Source: Isoetes taiwanensis
Lineage: Eukaryota > Streptophyta > Lycopodiopsida > Isoetales > Isoetaceae
Direction of reading: 5' to 3'
NCBI GenBank assembly: GCA_021234155.1
Contig: JAJEKV010000001.1
Location: 23,669,189 to 23,733,188 of the forward strand
DNA length: 64,000 bases
Shown here one piece after another: positions 19,730 to 31,605 of this stretch. The position numbers and the translations under genes are program-made. The notes under the pieces are model-generated. The model searched no databases, was not told where the DNA came from, and saw only the letters and a program-made list of their open reading frames with translations. Positions within the stretch are counted from its first letter, which is position 1. Each line of letters begins with the position of its first letter.

Positions 19730-20273
19730 CAGGCGCAGGGGCAGGTTGTCGAAGTACCACCACCCCACATGATCGTCGTCTCCAAGGCCCAGGCGGCCGC
19801 GTAGGTCCGCGTCTCGTATGAGGGCAAGGAGCATCCAATGGCCACTGCACGGCAACGATGTAATGATTTTAACAATGCTAAGTGCACCAATTGAAACTAA
19901 AGCAAAGAACTGCGTACTTACTTTGTGACGATGGGCCATAGGACCAGACGGAGTGTACCCCAATCAGGATGCTCAGCAGGAAGAAAGTGGGAGACGCACT
20001 CCTCAGGAGACACGTTGTGTGTCTCCGACTGGACGTAGTCGTGGTAGACACGAGGGTCCACCATTAACAACTCGCGACGCTCCGCTTCGGGTAGCATGTG
20101 TCGCAAGGCACTACATACATGGAACCCCAGTGGTTAGATGTCGACAGCAATACATACTAACTAGAACGGACACGTACCTCATCAGCACTCGAATGTGTCC
20201 CTCCTCCCACTGTCCATCGGGTGTGCAAGCCTCGATGAGGTCAAGAGTGAGTTGTACGCCGCATCTTTGCCGG
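19730..20273 (-). CDS. MULE1 minus-strand gene: ULP1/C48-protease-like exons
   Basis: Three exons join in phase on the minus strand: about 20273-20178 (GRQRCGVQLTLDLIEAC..), 20110-19922 and 19844 to about 19730. The introns have GTACGT and GTAAGT donors and GTAG and GCAG acceptors. The joined reading gives LVLWPIVTNGHWMLLALI, then about 20 residues, then GWWYFDNLPLRL. Hydrophobic-PI...HW-hydrophobic followed by a YxD strand is the His...Asp part of the C48 (ULP1/SENP) cysteine-peptidase site. The expected downstream Gln and Cys were not found, because the reading after a GTGAGT donor is unclear. ULP1-like genes are known cargo of plant MULEs (Kaonashi type). A deSUMOylase-like role is inferred only from this motif. 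Confidence 0.5.
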
Positions 20274-20963
20274 CCCTACAAGACCCCGGTGGCCACGCTA
20301 TCCGGACGCCTCGCCACCGGCCCGCGGCGAGATGCTCGGTGATCTGCTGGCCGTAGAAGTGGGTGAACACCCTAACCTCCTCCCAGAAGAGGGACCGGCC
20401 CGCAACCTAGCCGGATCTCGCAAGTGCTCTGGGAACTGTCTTGGGACCTTCGGCCGGGACCAACCTTGAATGGGTACACACACCAAGTAGCTCGGATGGT
20501 GTGCCCTGTCAAACTCTCCAAGGTGGTACATGAAGAAACCGCGTGCTCTGGCCTCTCATCCATGCCTCGGGCTCTCGACATTGCGGTGGCGAAATGGCGA
20601 GGTCAAAGTGTGTGCCATGCCCGGTGCCCCGCCATTGCGGTCCTCACTATGTCATCGAAGACCGGGCGGCCCCTAAGGTCGGGTCAACATCGCCACCGCA
20701 TAGCGCCTTATGGAAGGAGGGGGGTGGCCATATCTGATCAGCCTAAAGCGGGCGTGTCCCATGAGAGGAGCTGCGTCGACCTAGCCCCTACCTCGACCGA
20801 ACTTCGTCCGTATGCCGGCATGCAATTCACGTGATTCCCGGGCGAATGAGGGATCATTAGGAGTGTGGACGCTGCCAGCTACCGAAACTGGTGGCGAAGA
20901 TGGAGGTGCTTCGTAACCTGGCTGAGACTCCCGTATCCTGAGGAGCTCAGCTAGCGGCTCTCG

Positions 20964-21602
20964 CTACCTGTGGGCAAATGACCACCCATCCTCTCGTGCA
21001 ATGGCCCGCCATTGAGAAGGGGGCATGTGCGTCCCGGTCCTCCTCCGGACGCCACACAGGGTGGCACCAGCTCGCTCTAATGCAACCTTCATAAAGGGTC
21101 GCATCCTCTCAAGGCCCCTTTGTCTTTGTGAGTCGGCCTCGTGGAACATGGCGTCCGGGCCCTCAGGAAAGGCATCCAAGGCGGCCTCTGGGGTTAGGAC
21201 ATGCTGTAGGCACATTGTTGTTGCGCCTTGCCCCCTCGCTTCCCTGTGTCTTGCAGCAGCCTCCAACATACGCGCGGCTTTGGCAGGATCTTCTCGACGT
21301 TTAGCTGCCCTCTCCCGCTCGGACACCACTCTATCTGCAGTTCGCGGTGTCGCGGACCGTGGCCCGGAATGTCTGTCAGTGGGCCACCATAGATCTGGGT
21401 GGTGGCTCTGGTGGTGGCCCCATGCTCCGTCACGCGTCAGACCCGGAAATCCCGGGTCACGACGTATCCTGTCGACATAGTGAGTGCACCCAGGTGCTGT
21501 GCAAATCCACCGCTGCGCAACTGTTGGGGCCCGGCCGCTCTCAACCGACGTGACCCTGCGGACGAGGCACCAAATGCCATGGTATTCCCTGCCACAAAAC
21601 AA
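20964..21602 (-). CDS. MULE1 minus-strand gene, upstream exon (charged helical)
   Basis: An open frame of 212 codons on the minus strand ends at a good CACAG|GTAGCG donor near 20970, consistent with being an upstream exon of the C48-like gene. It contains an Arg/Ala/Glu-rich helix (AAKRREDPAKAARMLEAAAR) and a segment RPFMKVALERAGATLCGVRR. No domain is recognised. The region is GC-rich, so open frames occur on both strands; the splice signals favour this one. Confidence 0.4.
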   Translation of the reverse strand: MFCGREYHGIWCLVRRVTSVESGRAPTVAQRWICTAPGCTHYVDRIRRDPGFPGLTRDGAWGHHQSHHPDLWWPTDRHSGPRSATPRTADRVVSERERAAKRREDPAKAARMLEAAARHREARGQGATTMCLQHVLTPEAALDAFPEGPDAMFHEADSQRQRGLERMRPFMKVALERAGATLCGVRRRTGTHMPPSQWRAIAREDGWSFAHR

Positions 21603-21954
21603 ATACGGTTAACAAGCACACAAAACAAACCTAGCGGGTTCAGACAATGTCAGTTGGGGTACCATTCTAGAATGCTACCGATGCGTCCGGGAAGACCGGC
21701 GCCGCTCTGTAGGCCAAACGGCAGGGGACACTCCTCCATGCCAACTGGTGGAACTGCATCTGAATAAGACATGGTTGTCGACGGTCTCGAATAGATATCT
21801 GAGGTACAGGTGAACATGAACACAAGCCTGAGTACAAACCTGGGGTCTTGACAAAACACAAATAGAACAAATAGCATTTATATCCAAATCCAAATTAATA
21901 TGCTTTATTACTTCCATGCTAGTTGTCATGTCAACCTTAATGTATGGTTTGCAA

Positions 21955-22012
21955 CTAACCCTAACCCTAACCCTAACCCTAACCCTAACCGCAACCCTAA
22001 CCCTAACCCTAC
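21955..22012. repeat. interstitial telomere-like array (CTAACC)n
   Basis: About nine tandem six-base CTAACC units, one changed to GCAACC. The unit equals TTAGGG, not the seven-base TTTAGGG of most plants. Confidence 0.95.
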
Positions 22013-22025
22013 ATCCACTTTATAA

Positions 22026-22475
22026 GTGAATCCCTCAGTAGCGATTGTCTCGCCTCCTCCTCCTCCTCCTCCTTCTTTCTCCTCCTCCTCCAATCTTCTT
22101 GCCCATCTTGTTATAATGGTCCAGCAGTTAAAGACCGTCTTTGCACGATATGTCCCTTCTAGCAGTAATCCGCCTCCTCCTCTTCCTCCAAGGGACATCA
22201 TCAGCAATCCCCCTCCTCCTCCTCCTCCTCCTCCTCCTCCTCCTCCTCCAAGGGACAGCAATCCCCCTGCTTCTCCCGCTCCTTTCACCATCGTCGCAAG
22301 GATGAGTGAAAGGGAGCTTCTGATTGCTTTAACGTCTGGCGTTCCCTGCAGCAAACGACTTGTAGAATGGCTCAACGAGCCAAATAAAGATGAAACGATG
22401 TTGAATGTGCAGATAATGATGCAAGTGGTTGCATCAAATTGTCACGTCCTCAGGATGGACAAAAATAATGTATAA
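22026..22475 (+). CDS. proline-rich ORF in MULE1, doubtful
   Basis: A frame of 149 codons with two long proline runs encoded by CCT repeats (22050-22090 and 22208-22250), followed by a non-repetitive C-terminal part (SERELLIALTSGVPCSKRLVE). It starts a few bases after the TTAGGG array. The repeats alone can keep a frame open, and the opposite strand is also open over most of this stretch. Only the last ~65 codons argue for a real gene fragment. Confidence 0.3.
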   Translation: MNPSVAIVSPPPPPPPSFSSSSNLLAHLVIMVQQLKTVFARYVPSSSNPPPPLPPRDIISNPPPPPPPPPPPPPPRDSNPPASPAPFTIVARMSERELLIALTSGVPCSKRLVEWLNEPNKDETMLNVQIMMQVVASNCHVLRMDKNNV

Positions 22476-25400
22476 TTTTGTTTTATGAAGTAGAATCAAT
22501 TTCGGTAGTAGTAGAATCAGTAAATCAAGTAGTAGAATCCATATCTTTCTAATAGTATCAATATCAATATCAATATCTTTCTAATCAATATCAATAGTAT
22601 CAATATCTTCTTTTTTAAAAAGGGATGGCTTTGGTTTTCGGGCCTGGAACGCCGCATGTAACGCCGCATGCGGCGTTCCCTATCCCCCTCGCGGGATTTT
22701 GTTTTCCTCTACGCGCGGGATGATTTGAAATCGAGCCCCCTTTGCTCCATCGTCTCCAATGGCGCTATTCTATCTCTGGCAGCGTGATTCCGACTTTGCT
22801 TTAAGGTTTGGGCACTGTCTTCCTCTTCCCAGCGTCTCTGTTTGAAGAGATTTCAAAGAAATCAGAAGACCTGGTTTGGCATTGCTTTCGTTGCTCCAGT
22901 TCTTTGGTCCATAGTGAAAACAAGATTTGGATATTTTGTCATCGGATGCTGAGGTACTGGTTTTCCTTTGGACCACAAATCACCATTCCCTTCAATACTT
23001 TGCAAAAGATACTCTATCCGTTTTTCTTTGAATATGAGTCAGAACTCACTTACAAGTTGGATTGGAACAGAGCAAAAATTATGTCTCACGGGGCAGTTTC
23101 GTATGTTGGGCATCCATTAACATTTTGAATTCCAAGGGCTTTACAATTCACAGGGCTGAATCAGGGGAGAATTTTAGGGCTTGACAAAGGCAGGGTTTGA
23201 ATCGTAGTTCATTGAGTATTCCATTTCATGGATGATATAAGGAGAGCTCTATCTATCTGCATCCTCATTCCAAATATAATTTTTTTTCACCACAATCTAC
23301 TGAAGTTGTTGCCGGGTGTTTGCAGGTGTAGACAAAGATCAAGTAATAGATAATATTGCAATGGGGTTTCAGGTATCTTTGATGTGTATATTTTTCTATG
23401 TTTAAAGGTTAACTGCCCACATCTGCATTTGCGATGATGATTCATTTGCAAGCTCTTATAAATGTCTCACAAGATGCGTGCATTGAGTATAGCGAGTTCA
23501 TTCAGTGTTCCAAGTAAAGCTCTATTCTACATGTCTTATTTTTTTATTTAAGAGGGATCATCAAGAGGTCCAGTGGCTTTTACTTTTGTTTGCAGCCAAT
23601 GCTTTGGTTATCTCTTCCCTTAGATAGTTTTTGTCTCTATTATTTTCCTTCAAGATCATCAATGCTTCTGCCTTCGAAATGTTTTTTGCTGATACTGCAA
23701 ATGTTAAAGATATGCTTATTGATGGGGACTTTAACTCTGGTGCAAGAGTTTACGTTCTTTGTAGACTTACGATTGCTGTGGAGTTTATTTTAGGCTGGCT
23801 TTTATAAAGCCACAATGTTTGAATGAGGGCTATAATTATTGTTGGTATCAACGAAGTTAGCCCCAATTTGGCACAAACATTTTATGCTTCTATGATGATA
23901 AAGAAACAGGTAGCTTTCCCCTCATCATTGTCTACATTTTAGTTCTCCTTTCTTTACTGAGTGGAAAACTCATTTTTTATATCTGGATTCATGCCCACCA
24001 CAACATTGTAACTCTTTTTGAACCCTTTTAAGGTTTAGATTTCGTCTTTGGTTTTGCAGGTTGACCAAGAGCTGTCTATGCAACCTTACAAAACTTGCTA
24101 CAACTTTTGTTAAAAGTGTAAATATATTCATTCACTGCTATGTAGCATGAAGCCTGTCATCATAGACATTGTACACTCAAATCTTTATGGACAAGTATGT
24201 CTACGAATTTTAAAAGCTACCATGTTTATGAGTTTGTGATTTAGGGTCAAATCCAGGTAAAAGAAGCGTTTCCTTTATGGATCTTTAAGTTTTGCATCAT
24301 CTCTAGGTTGCAATGGTGTCCTAGGATAGGATATTTACTCCAAAAAACGTTTGAAAACTATGTTCTAAAGATAGATTCTTAGAATTATTCATCTTAAGTG
24401 AGCAGTGCAATGCATTTTTTTTGTTAATTATTTAAAAGCCTTTGATCTAGCTTGAAAAGTAATGATGGCGATCTCAAATATTTATGGGATCATGTCCTCT
24501 TAGTTATAAGGTATCTTTTAAAGATTTCAAAGCCCTTAAATTCTGAAGTAGAAAATTTTTATAATGATACAGGCAGTTATGTCTCTTTGTGGCATGCAAG
24601 AGGTAATGGTAGTGAGAGAATCAACCCATATTTGCATGATGTTCAGAGTTACAAAAAAGGTAGAAAGTAGTATAGCTACAATTACGGCACTAGAAAGCTT
24701 TGCTACTGATTCAAGAGCCATGGCTCTGTTTCTGCAGAAGATCATAAAGAGAAATAGGTTCACTGGTTCCTGATTCGTTTATTCAAATATTCATCCTATG
24801 CAATGACTGTACCATCATATTTTTGTCATGTCTTAGTTTGGAAATTGGAAAGGGATTTTGGTTTTCATGATTGAAGCTTTATAGTTCAACATCCTCTTCA
24901 ATAGAAAAGAAATCTAGCCTTTTAGATATTTGAGTTCTTTTGTATTTTACTGAACATATTTCCATTTCTAAAAAAGTTCTAACCAGTCAATCATTTCGTG
25001 TACATCCTTTTTTTGCAGATTTAAGCTGATTCTTTTTTTTTTAATTTATAATTGGGGTGGAATCATTGCGGAAAAGCACGGTTTTATGTACAAATGGCCA
25101 ACCTTGCTGATATAATTATCAAAGTGTTAATAAGAGAATGCATTGAGTCCCACGATCTAGATGTTTTGCTTTTGGTTTCATTTTCTGTGTACAGACTAGG
25201 GACTGCTGCTAATCCATGACCCTATCCTTAGAGTGTACTTCTGATTGCACTTTGATGTCAGGGTAAAGTATGTAGTAGCAACTATAATATATGCCAATCA
25301 GGTTTTGCAACTGAGATCTTACACCATCAGAGCTCTAATGCCAATGTTGCTATAAGCTTACAAAAGATCTGAATTGTTGATGTTCAATGTCATACGGAAG

Positions 25401-26580
25401 TAGATGGTCTAATCTTTGGTGAATCAAACTTCACGGCCATGAAAGAAAGATGAAATAATAATTTTTGCTTTCGACTATGGCTCTCTCAGCTTCGTCGTTG
25501 CCTCATCTCTCTCACCTTTTCCTTCTTTGCGGCAGCACGATAGCGCCATGCTATAGTGCCAAAAGATTTTCAATATGGCTATACAATCAGATCTCAGTTT
25601 GAGCTTTTGCATGTCTGAAAAGTATTTTTCTATATTTTAAAACTTGCTATTTTTTGCAGTGCTTACATGAAATGCTTTTGCATGAGTAGACTGTTAGGAA
25701 GCTTTAGGAAGCTTAATGTAAAGGAAAGGTTTAGGACTTCAATCATTTGGGGTTTAGGACTTCTATTCCTATATTTTACAATAATTAATATGGATTATTT
25801 ATCAATATGGAATTGAATATGTATTGACAAAGTATGCAAACTTTTTTTTTTTTTTATCGTGATCTTGCTTTTCCCCTCCTTGAAAAGTCCTTTGACGGAA
25901 CTTAATGTGTAATATCCCCACCCCTTCCTCGACCATCATCCACATTGCTTTTCGAAAGATGTTCAAGTGGCAGCTTGGATATCTTCATTTTTCTATTTAA
26001 ACTAAGGGTTGCATCACATATCTTGCCTGATATGGTTCAAGACTTCAAGCATTTATGACATTGTTAGTCTCAAGGAACTCAAAGGATGTAACATGCACTT
26101 ATAAATGGAGCATGCAATACTATGTCATCACATCGCTCTAGGGGTTTGGGAGACATGTTTAGATAGGATACTATCATGAGTGTATCAAGTATCTTTCAAA
26201 GATAGACACAATTACAAAGGGATTTCTTAGAAATAGTTCGGTTCATGACCTTGGATCTTATGTTAGGGATAACCTTCGCCCCCAAGCCCTTATGCAGGGT
26301 AAGGGTTGGCGAGCCCGCTAGGCCGAGCCACTTCCGCACCTTGCGTCAAGTGCTCCGAGCCTGAACTGTATAGACACTATTACATCTATAGACACAATAC
26401 TGTTTACTGCTTTTAACTCCATACCACACGTCCATGACTAATGCCCGGCATCGCCGGGCTCACGTTTCTAGTCTTTCTAATAGTATCAATATCAATATTT
26501 TTCTAATCAATATCTTTCTAATCAATATCAAGTAGTAGAAAAATAAGGCGCACCAAATCTTTCTAATAGAAAGTCACTTG
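22476..26580. other. AT-rich interior of MULE1, possible captured DNA
   Basis: Both flanks carry the same simple repeat, CAATATCTTTCTAATCAATA-like (22540-22610 and 26470-26560). The interior looks like spliced plant genic DNA (CT-rich leader near 22750-22850, several plausible AG/GT borders near 22900-24100, for example a short open stretch VIDNIAMGF before GTATCT near 23375), but I could not build a gene. It may be a captured gene fragment or a nested insertion. A 26265-26350 block resembles 30035-30145. Confidence 0.35.
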
Positions 26581-26649
26581 AGCCAGGGGACCTGAACGAA
26601 CTTCAGCGAACGGACGAGCAAACCTGAACGAACTTGAGCCAAAAATATT

Positions 26650-27332
26650 GGCTTTCAAATCGGGTTCGCTTGGGCGAACGCAATTTCAATCCTCTACTGA
26701 GTCACCCTAAACCTCGCGGATACGGCGGTATGGGTTGAAATTGTTGGGGGTAGGGTGGTTTTAGAACCCCCACCCCTCGTATTTCAAAAAAAAAATTGGG
26801 TATGTATTTCAAAACTTGGCATTTCAAATTGTGGGGGCCGGGGGGTGGCCTTGGCATGATTTGACCGCCACTGGGCCACCCATGTCGTCTTCAGCCCCCT
26901 CCCAGCGACTTGACATTTTGGGTTACGCATAAGCGAACCCCAGCCTCGTCCTCAGGCGCCTCGCTCGGGCCAGCTGGGCCACCACCTCGCCTGCTGTGGA
27001 CACACTGTGGGTTAAGCCTAAAGGAACCCTACTGCTTATTTGCAAGAATCCAAGGGATCCGACCGATCAAGGATCCGACAAAATCCACCACGATTTGACC
27101 TCGGGTTGATAGGCCGAACCCGGTGGGGGTCTGCACACACACACTCGCACGCGATCCGACTCCCGGGCTTAACCCTGGTTCGTTTGGCAGGCGAACTCCC
27201 GGTGGGTAGCGCCACCTCACCGCCACGTCAACATATTGGGTTCGCCTGGGCGAATCCCTGGGTTCGCTTAAGCGAATTTCCTGGGTTCGCTTGGGCGAAC
27301 CCGGCTGGCTCCCGAACTCAATTTCGGGAGCC
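26650..27332. repeat. MULE1 right subterminal inverted motifs
   Basis: Copies of GGGTTCGCTTGGGCGAAC-type motifs lie near 26662, 27238, 27260 and 27283. The right terminus contains a hairpin, GGCTCCCGAA...TTTCGGGAGCC at 27307-27332. Confidence 0.8.
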
Positions 27333-27345
27333 GATCGAAGCACCG

Positions 27346-27354
27346 TTAGTAGTG
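27346..27354. repeat. MULE1 target-site duplication, right
   Basis: TTAGTAGTG, matching 16321-16329. Confidence 0.9.
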
Positions 27355-27420
27355 GCTATGTTATGTATATTACTGTCATGTGCTCATGTTTATATGCACT
27401 TTAGCAGTTAGATCAATCTT
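27355..27420 (+). mobile_element. LINE-like repeat fragment, right part
   Basis: This continues 15951-16320 after MULE1 is removed: CATGTGCTCATGTTTATA here aligns with CATGTGCTTATATTTACT at about 47660. Confidence 0.5.
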
Positions 27421-27429
27421 GAGGGAGGC

Positions 27430-27977
27430 ACTTGATAATCCCATCGATCCGAGCCCTCGGATCAAAATTCTAGAGGGGGCGAGCATGCATGTCTTGCATG
27501 CATGCATGCGGTCCATGCCTTCTCTGGTTAAGAGATCGCTGTATTAGGCGAGGTTCTTCTTCCTCTTCTCTCTCAGCAGTACCTTATTCTTGATTCTTTG
27601 AAACCATGCAGGGGAGGGGCTTCTCCCTGCTTGGATTGACCAATTTGGCGTTTCTTTCATATTGTGGCATGTCCTTTCTTGGCCTTGCCTCTTCTTTAAC
27701 CATAATCCTTTGACCTTCGTCCTCGATCCCATTTTGATAAGGAAGTTCTCTTCTATTCGGGAGGTTTTTATCGTTTTCATGTGAGCCCCATTCTAGAATC
27801 CCATCGATCCGAGCCCTCGGATCAAAATTCTAGAGGGGGCGAGCATTATATGCATGCATGCGGTGTATGCCTTCTCTGGTTGGGAGATCACTATATTAGG
27901 CGAGATTCTTCATCAACATCTCATCGACGCTTCCTCTTCTTTCTCAGCAGTACCTTATTCTCTATTCTTTGAAACCC
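27430..27977. repeat. pair of ~180-bp direct repeats
   Basis: 27430-27605 and 27790-27977 share CCCATCGATCCGAGCCCTCGG, GTACCTTATTC and most of the sequence between. A GAGCCCCATT(C/A)TAGAAT piece recurs near 28450. They may be parts of an LTR or other repeat; no coding part is seen. Confidence 0.7.
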
Positions 27978-30900
27978 ACCCTCCCCCTCCCCCCTTAATT
28001 GTTTAATGTATTTGTCGCCTGGCATGCGTGACCAGCCCCTCTATTTGAAGAGGTTTTTGTTTTTGTTGTCGCGTGGCACGCGTGATCAGCCCCTCCACTT
28101 TGGGAGGTTTGTCTCTCAAGCAGCTTCGACGTCTCCATTCGTGGGTTTTGGAAGCGATTTCTCAGCCTTACGTTTGTCCAAGCCCCTTGCGAATGCTTAT
28201 CACTAGGGGTTTTCCTCGAAAACCTGAAAGGGCGGGGTTTTTTAATCCCGGTGATAAGCTTTCGGCAGGTACACAAACCAAACATCTATTAGCATTGTAT
28301 TTCATGGGGTCCAAGTTGTATAATTGGACATTCCCTTTATTTTTCTTCGTGGATAGTTCGCATGTGTGCGGCTACCCACTATCCACCATTGTAGAAAATC
28401 TGCTGAGATGAATGAGAAGCCCATCTATCGGGAGGTTTTTGTCATTTTCATGCGAGCCCCATTATAGAATGACATGTCTATACATCGCACGCCAGACCTT
28501 ATGCAATATCGAGAGTCTGATGTCTGATAGACAACCTCGTATTGGCAAGCCAGTTGCTGACATGAGGGAATCTCCCAATCTTATATGATCGGGGCATTGT
28601 ATATAAGTAGGGGCGATTTGATGGACACAAACTAAAGTTCCAAGTATCAGTTTGACCTTGACATGAAGGGGCCTAGTAGGGGTATCTACAAAGATATTTT
28701 TCGGCCAAGCTATGCAAGCAGATTCAAATATATCTTTAGTTACCCTTGGTGTATATGTTTTTATTCCATATTAAATATAGATTTTATGGATTATAGATGG
28801 ATAGCATTGAAGGAGATCAATAAAAATGACATCGAAAAAGTGAAAGAGTTATCTATTGAAGTCTTATGCTTATTTGAGAAGGTGTTTCCAACGAGTTTTT
28901 TTGATATATAGGTCAGTCTTCAAAAATCCTGATATACAAGAATTATCTTCATAAAAACATCTTAATTAGTTTCTTGGTTTTCAATCATATTTGTAATACA
29001 TGTTGAGTCCCTTATACACGTTCACCTACTCATACATTTAGTCGATGACATTGGTTGGGCAGGATCAATTTCTTAACGTTCGATGTTTTTTCTCAAACGA
29101 TTTATGAAAGTTCTTAAAGACTTTGTGAGACAATTTGCCAGATCCGAGGAGAGCATGTGTGAGGAGTGGCTTGCTGAAGACTACAAGTTTGCTGTATTAT
29201 AATGTAATGGTTCTATTCAGCATGAATAAAACCATCATTCTTGGGAAAGGGACGCCTTTTTTAGCATTCTCTTTGAGTTGGATCTTTGATTTTTGATGTC
29301 AGCTTCTTATCCTTGGTTTATTCTTAGTTTTCCTAGTTGTACCCTCACTGTTTTATTGGTTTGCTCTTGTTTTTGAGCATCAAATCTGTTCAAGCTTTTC
29401 TCTAGGCTTTTTTCCCCCAAATCTAGCTGAAATTTTCAATCGGATTTTTTTGCAGGTTTGTTCCTCCCAACCATAGTCGAATTTTATATCATTGAAAAGT
29501 TCATTCAACCAACTTTTCATCCAATCGTCTAAATCCGATATTATGGAAGGGAGATATGTGAAAAAGCATTATGCCAAGCTTTTTCTGGCCGAAATTATTA
29601 ATCTGCGGTTTTCAGAGCCTTTCTTACTGTTCAAAATGTCGATTTCTATATCCTTGAAAAGCTCACTGAATCCAATATTTTGGGAGTTATCTTTTTGATG
29701 CTATGACCTTTCATCACATCTATAAACCAAAAACCCCCTTTCAAATGCCTCAAATTCCTCTCAAGAAACCTGTTCAAGAATCTTGTTCGGCCATGGCTCT
29801 GCGCTGTTCATTCAATGCTGATGCAGCCATATTTGCTGCCAAAGCTATGTTCATTCAACGCTGCCAAAAATGGAAGCGCATGCTTTCTAAAATTAGGCCT
29901 CTACAATTACACTAGCCCAAAAATTAAAAAGCCTCCCCTGCCTTTAAAAAACTGACGAAGAATGTCTAGTGCAAACCTTATATGTTAATGTTTATTGCTT
30001 ATTGGTAGCCTCAATTTGCTTGCCCAAAATTCATTTTGTTGGGGATAATCAGTGCAGGCAGGCCCTTACACAGGGTAAGGATGTGGCGATCTCTGCAGGG
30101 CGAGCCATACCCGAGCCCTACGTAAGGGCCTGCCTACGCTAATTAACCAATGTGATATTTGGGGTAGAGGACATTTTAGAGTGTTTGTCGTGATTGCTTT
30201 CTCCATCACATAATTTCCTTCTCTGCTCACAGGCACACACGAGTTAGATTACAGAAAACAATATGAATTTGAAATTGCCTGAAATGGCCTCTCTACATGA
30301 GCATTATGTTATTCAAACTTTTTTCTCTCGTCATGTGTACGGCTAGTGGCATTGCCTAATTTTATCTAGTCAAAAGATTTTAAATGCACTTCAACTGTAC
30401 ATGCTTTAAGTTTTGATATACTTATACCTAAACTTTAGATGCTTACAGTACTTGATTCGTTGTACTCAAGGAAACAAATTAGAACAAAAGAGTTTGTGGA
30501 CTTTTCAAAAGAGTTTCAAGGCAAAGACGTGTGCCAATGAGTTGCCAAATTGTGGTCATGACATGGTAAAAGTGGCATGATGATTCAGCAAAGCATTATT
30601 TTTGCAATTTCTACGAGATAACGGGGAAAAATAAAATTTATAAAAAGTGCATGGAGTATGATGATGTGGCACTCCAAGTAGGTGACATGTCATGCCAAAT
30701 AAGCAAGACAACAAAAAATGAAGTACAACCTTGGTCTTTCATGGGGTGGTGTGGCAATGTTTGAGGGACATGGCAAGATATAGGTGACGTGGACATGATG
30801 ATTAAGCATTTCTACAAGGAATAGAATGGAATAGAATAGAATAGAACAACTTTTAATATTTCATAAAGGATTGGCAAGGGAATTTAGGGGCACGAAAAAA

Positions 30901-31097
30901 CAAAACCTACTTATCTCACTAAAAAAAAAAACCTTTTTCAGACAATTGGTCTAGTTATTTCTATTTAAAGTGCATAAACTTGCTTCGTCATGGCGTGACA
31001 TGCCATATCATCCAAAGAAATACCATGTCACCATGGAGAAATATGTTTTTTTAAGAAGTTGCTAAATTTTCTATGTACATTCTTCATTTTTTCCACC
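27978..31097. other. non-coding, repeat-rich stretch
   Basis: A short tandem duplication (about 54 bp, GGCATGCGTGACCAGCCCCTC type) lies at 28012-28115. The open frame 28663-28911 is isolated and unassigned. Two runs of GGAATAGAAT-type repeats lie near 30820-30850. No supported gene. Confidence 0.4.
30050..30143. repeat. short inverted-repeat (MITE-like) element
   Basis: Ends AGTGCAGGCAGGCCCTTAC and, inverted, AGCGTAGGCAGGCCCTTAC enclose about 55 bp. No clear duplication flanks it. A degraded relative is at about 26270-26350. Confidence 0.5.
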
Positions 31098-31605
31098 CCT
31101 TCATATTTTGCCACCTCACCACTCATCTTTGCCACCTCACCATACTCATGCCATATCATCTCCCATAATTCTTGCATGTAGTAATTTTCTCTTCAAAAAA
31201 AAATTTCCTTGCGCTTTAGGTGCCACCTCATCATTTATAGTGCCATGTCACCTTATGGCCCACCATTCCACTCTGCACCAATGAAGCAAATTTTGACCAC
31301 AACTTGCGAAAACCTTAGGCAGCGCCGGATTCAACCAGGATTTGCCACCTCACCGCTCATCTTTGCCACCTCACCATACTCACGCCATGTCATCTCCCAT
31401 AATTTTTGCATATAGTCACCTTCTCAGGAAAAAATAATTTGCTTGCTCTTTTTGATGCCACCTCATCATTTATAGATCCATGTCATTGCCACCTCACTTT
31501 GTGTGCCACTATTGCACTCTACACTGCCACTATGCACCAACGACGCAGATTCCGACCACAACCTGCGAAAACCTAAGGCAGCGTGGGATTCAACTAGGAT
31601 TTGGA
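31098..31605. repeat. tandem duplication, ~250-bp unit
   Basis: 31098-31345 and 31346-31605 share TTTGCCACCTCACCATACTC and GGCAGCG(C/T)..GGATTCAAC(C/T)AGGATTTG in the same order; the second copy has small insertions. Confidence 0.8.

Larger units (their letters stand above)
16330..27345 (+). mobile_element. MULE1: 11-kb Mutator-like element
   Basis: The left terminus CGCTAACTTTATTGGCTCCC and the inverted right terminus CGGTGCTTCGATCGGCTCCC share GGCTCCCGAAATTG and are flanked by a perfect 9-bp duplication. Both ends are also matched by MULE2 at 61702-63139, in the other orientation. Subterminal regions are dense in GGTTCGCC-type inverted motifs. The inner part holds a plus-strand gene with a SWIM finger (17459-19241), a convergent minus-strand spliced gene with a C48-like segment (about 19730-21602), an interstitial TTAGGG array and a long AT-rich segment without clear genes (22476-26580). 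No catalytic DDE block of a MULE transposase was recognised, so this copy may depend on another element. Confidence 0.9.

Noticed and set aside
21926-22375. Gly-rich frame on the minus strand
   Set aside because: Shadow of the CCT and CTAACC repeats; no non-repetitive coding sequence.
23590-23793. 67-codon ORF in the MULE1 interior
   Set aside because: Another frame over the same bases looks equally open (EMFFADTANVKDML..); neither could be tied to a gene model.
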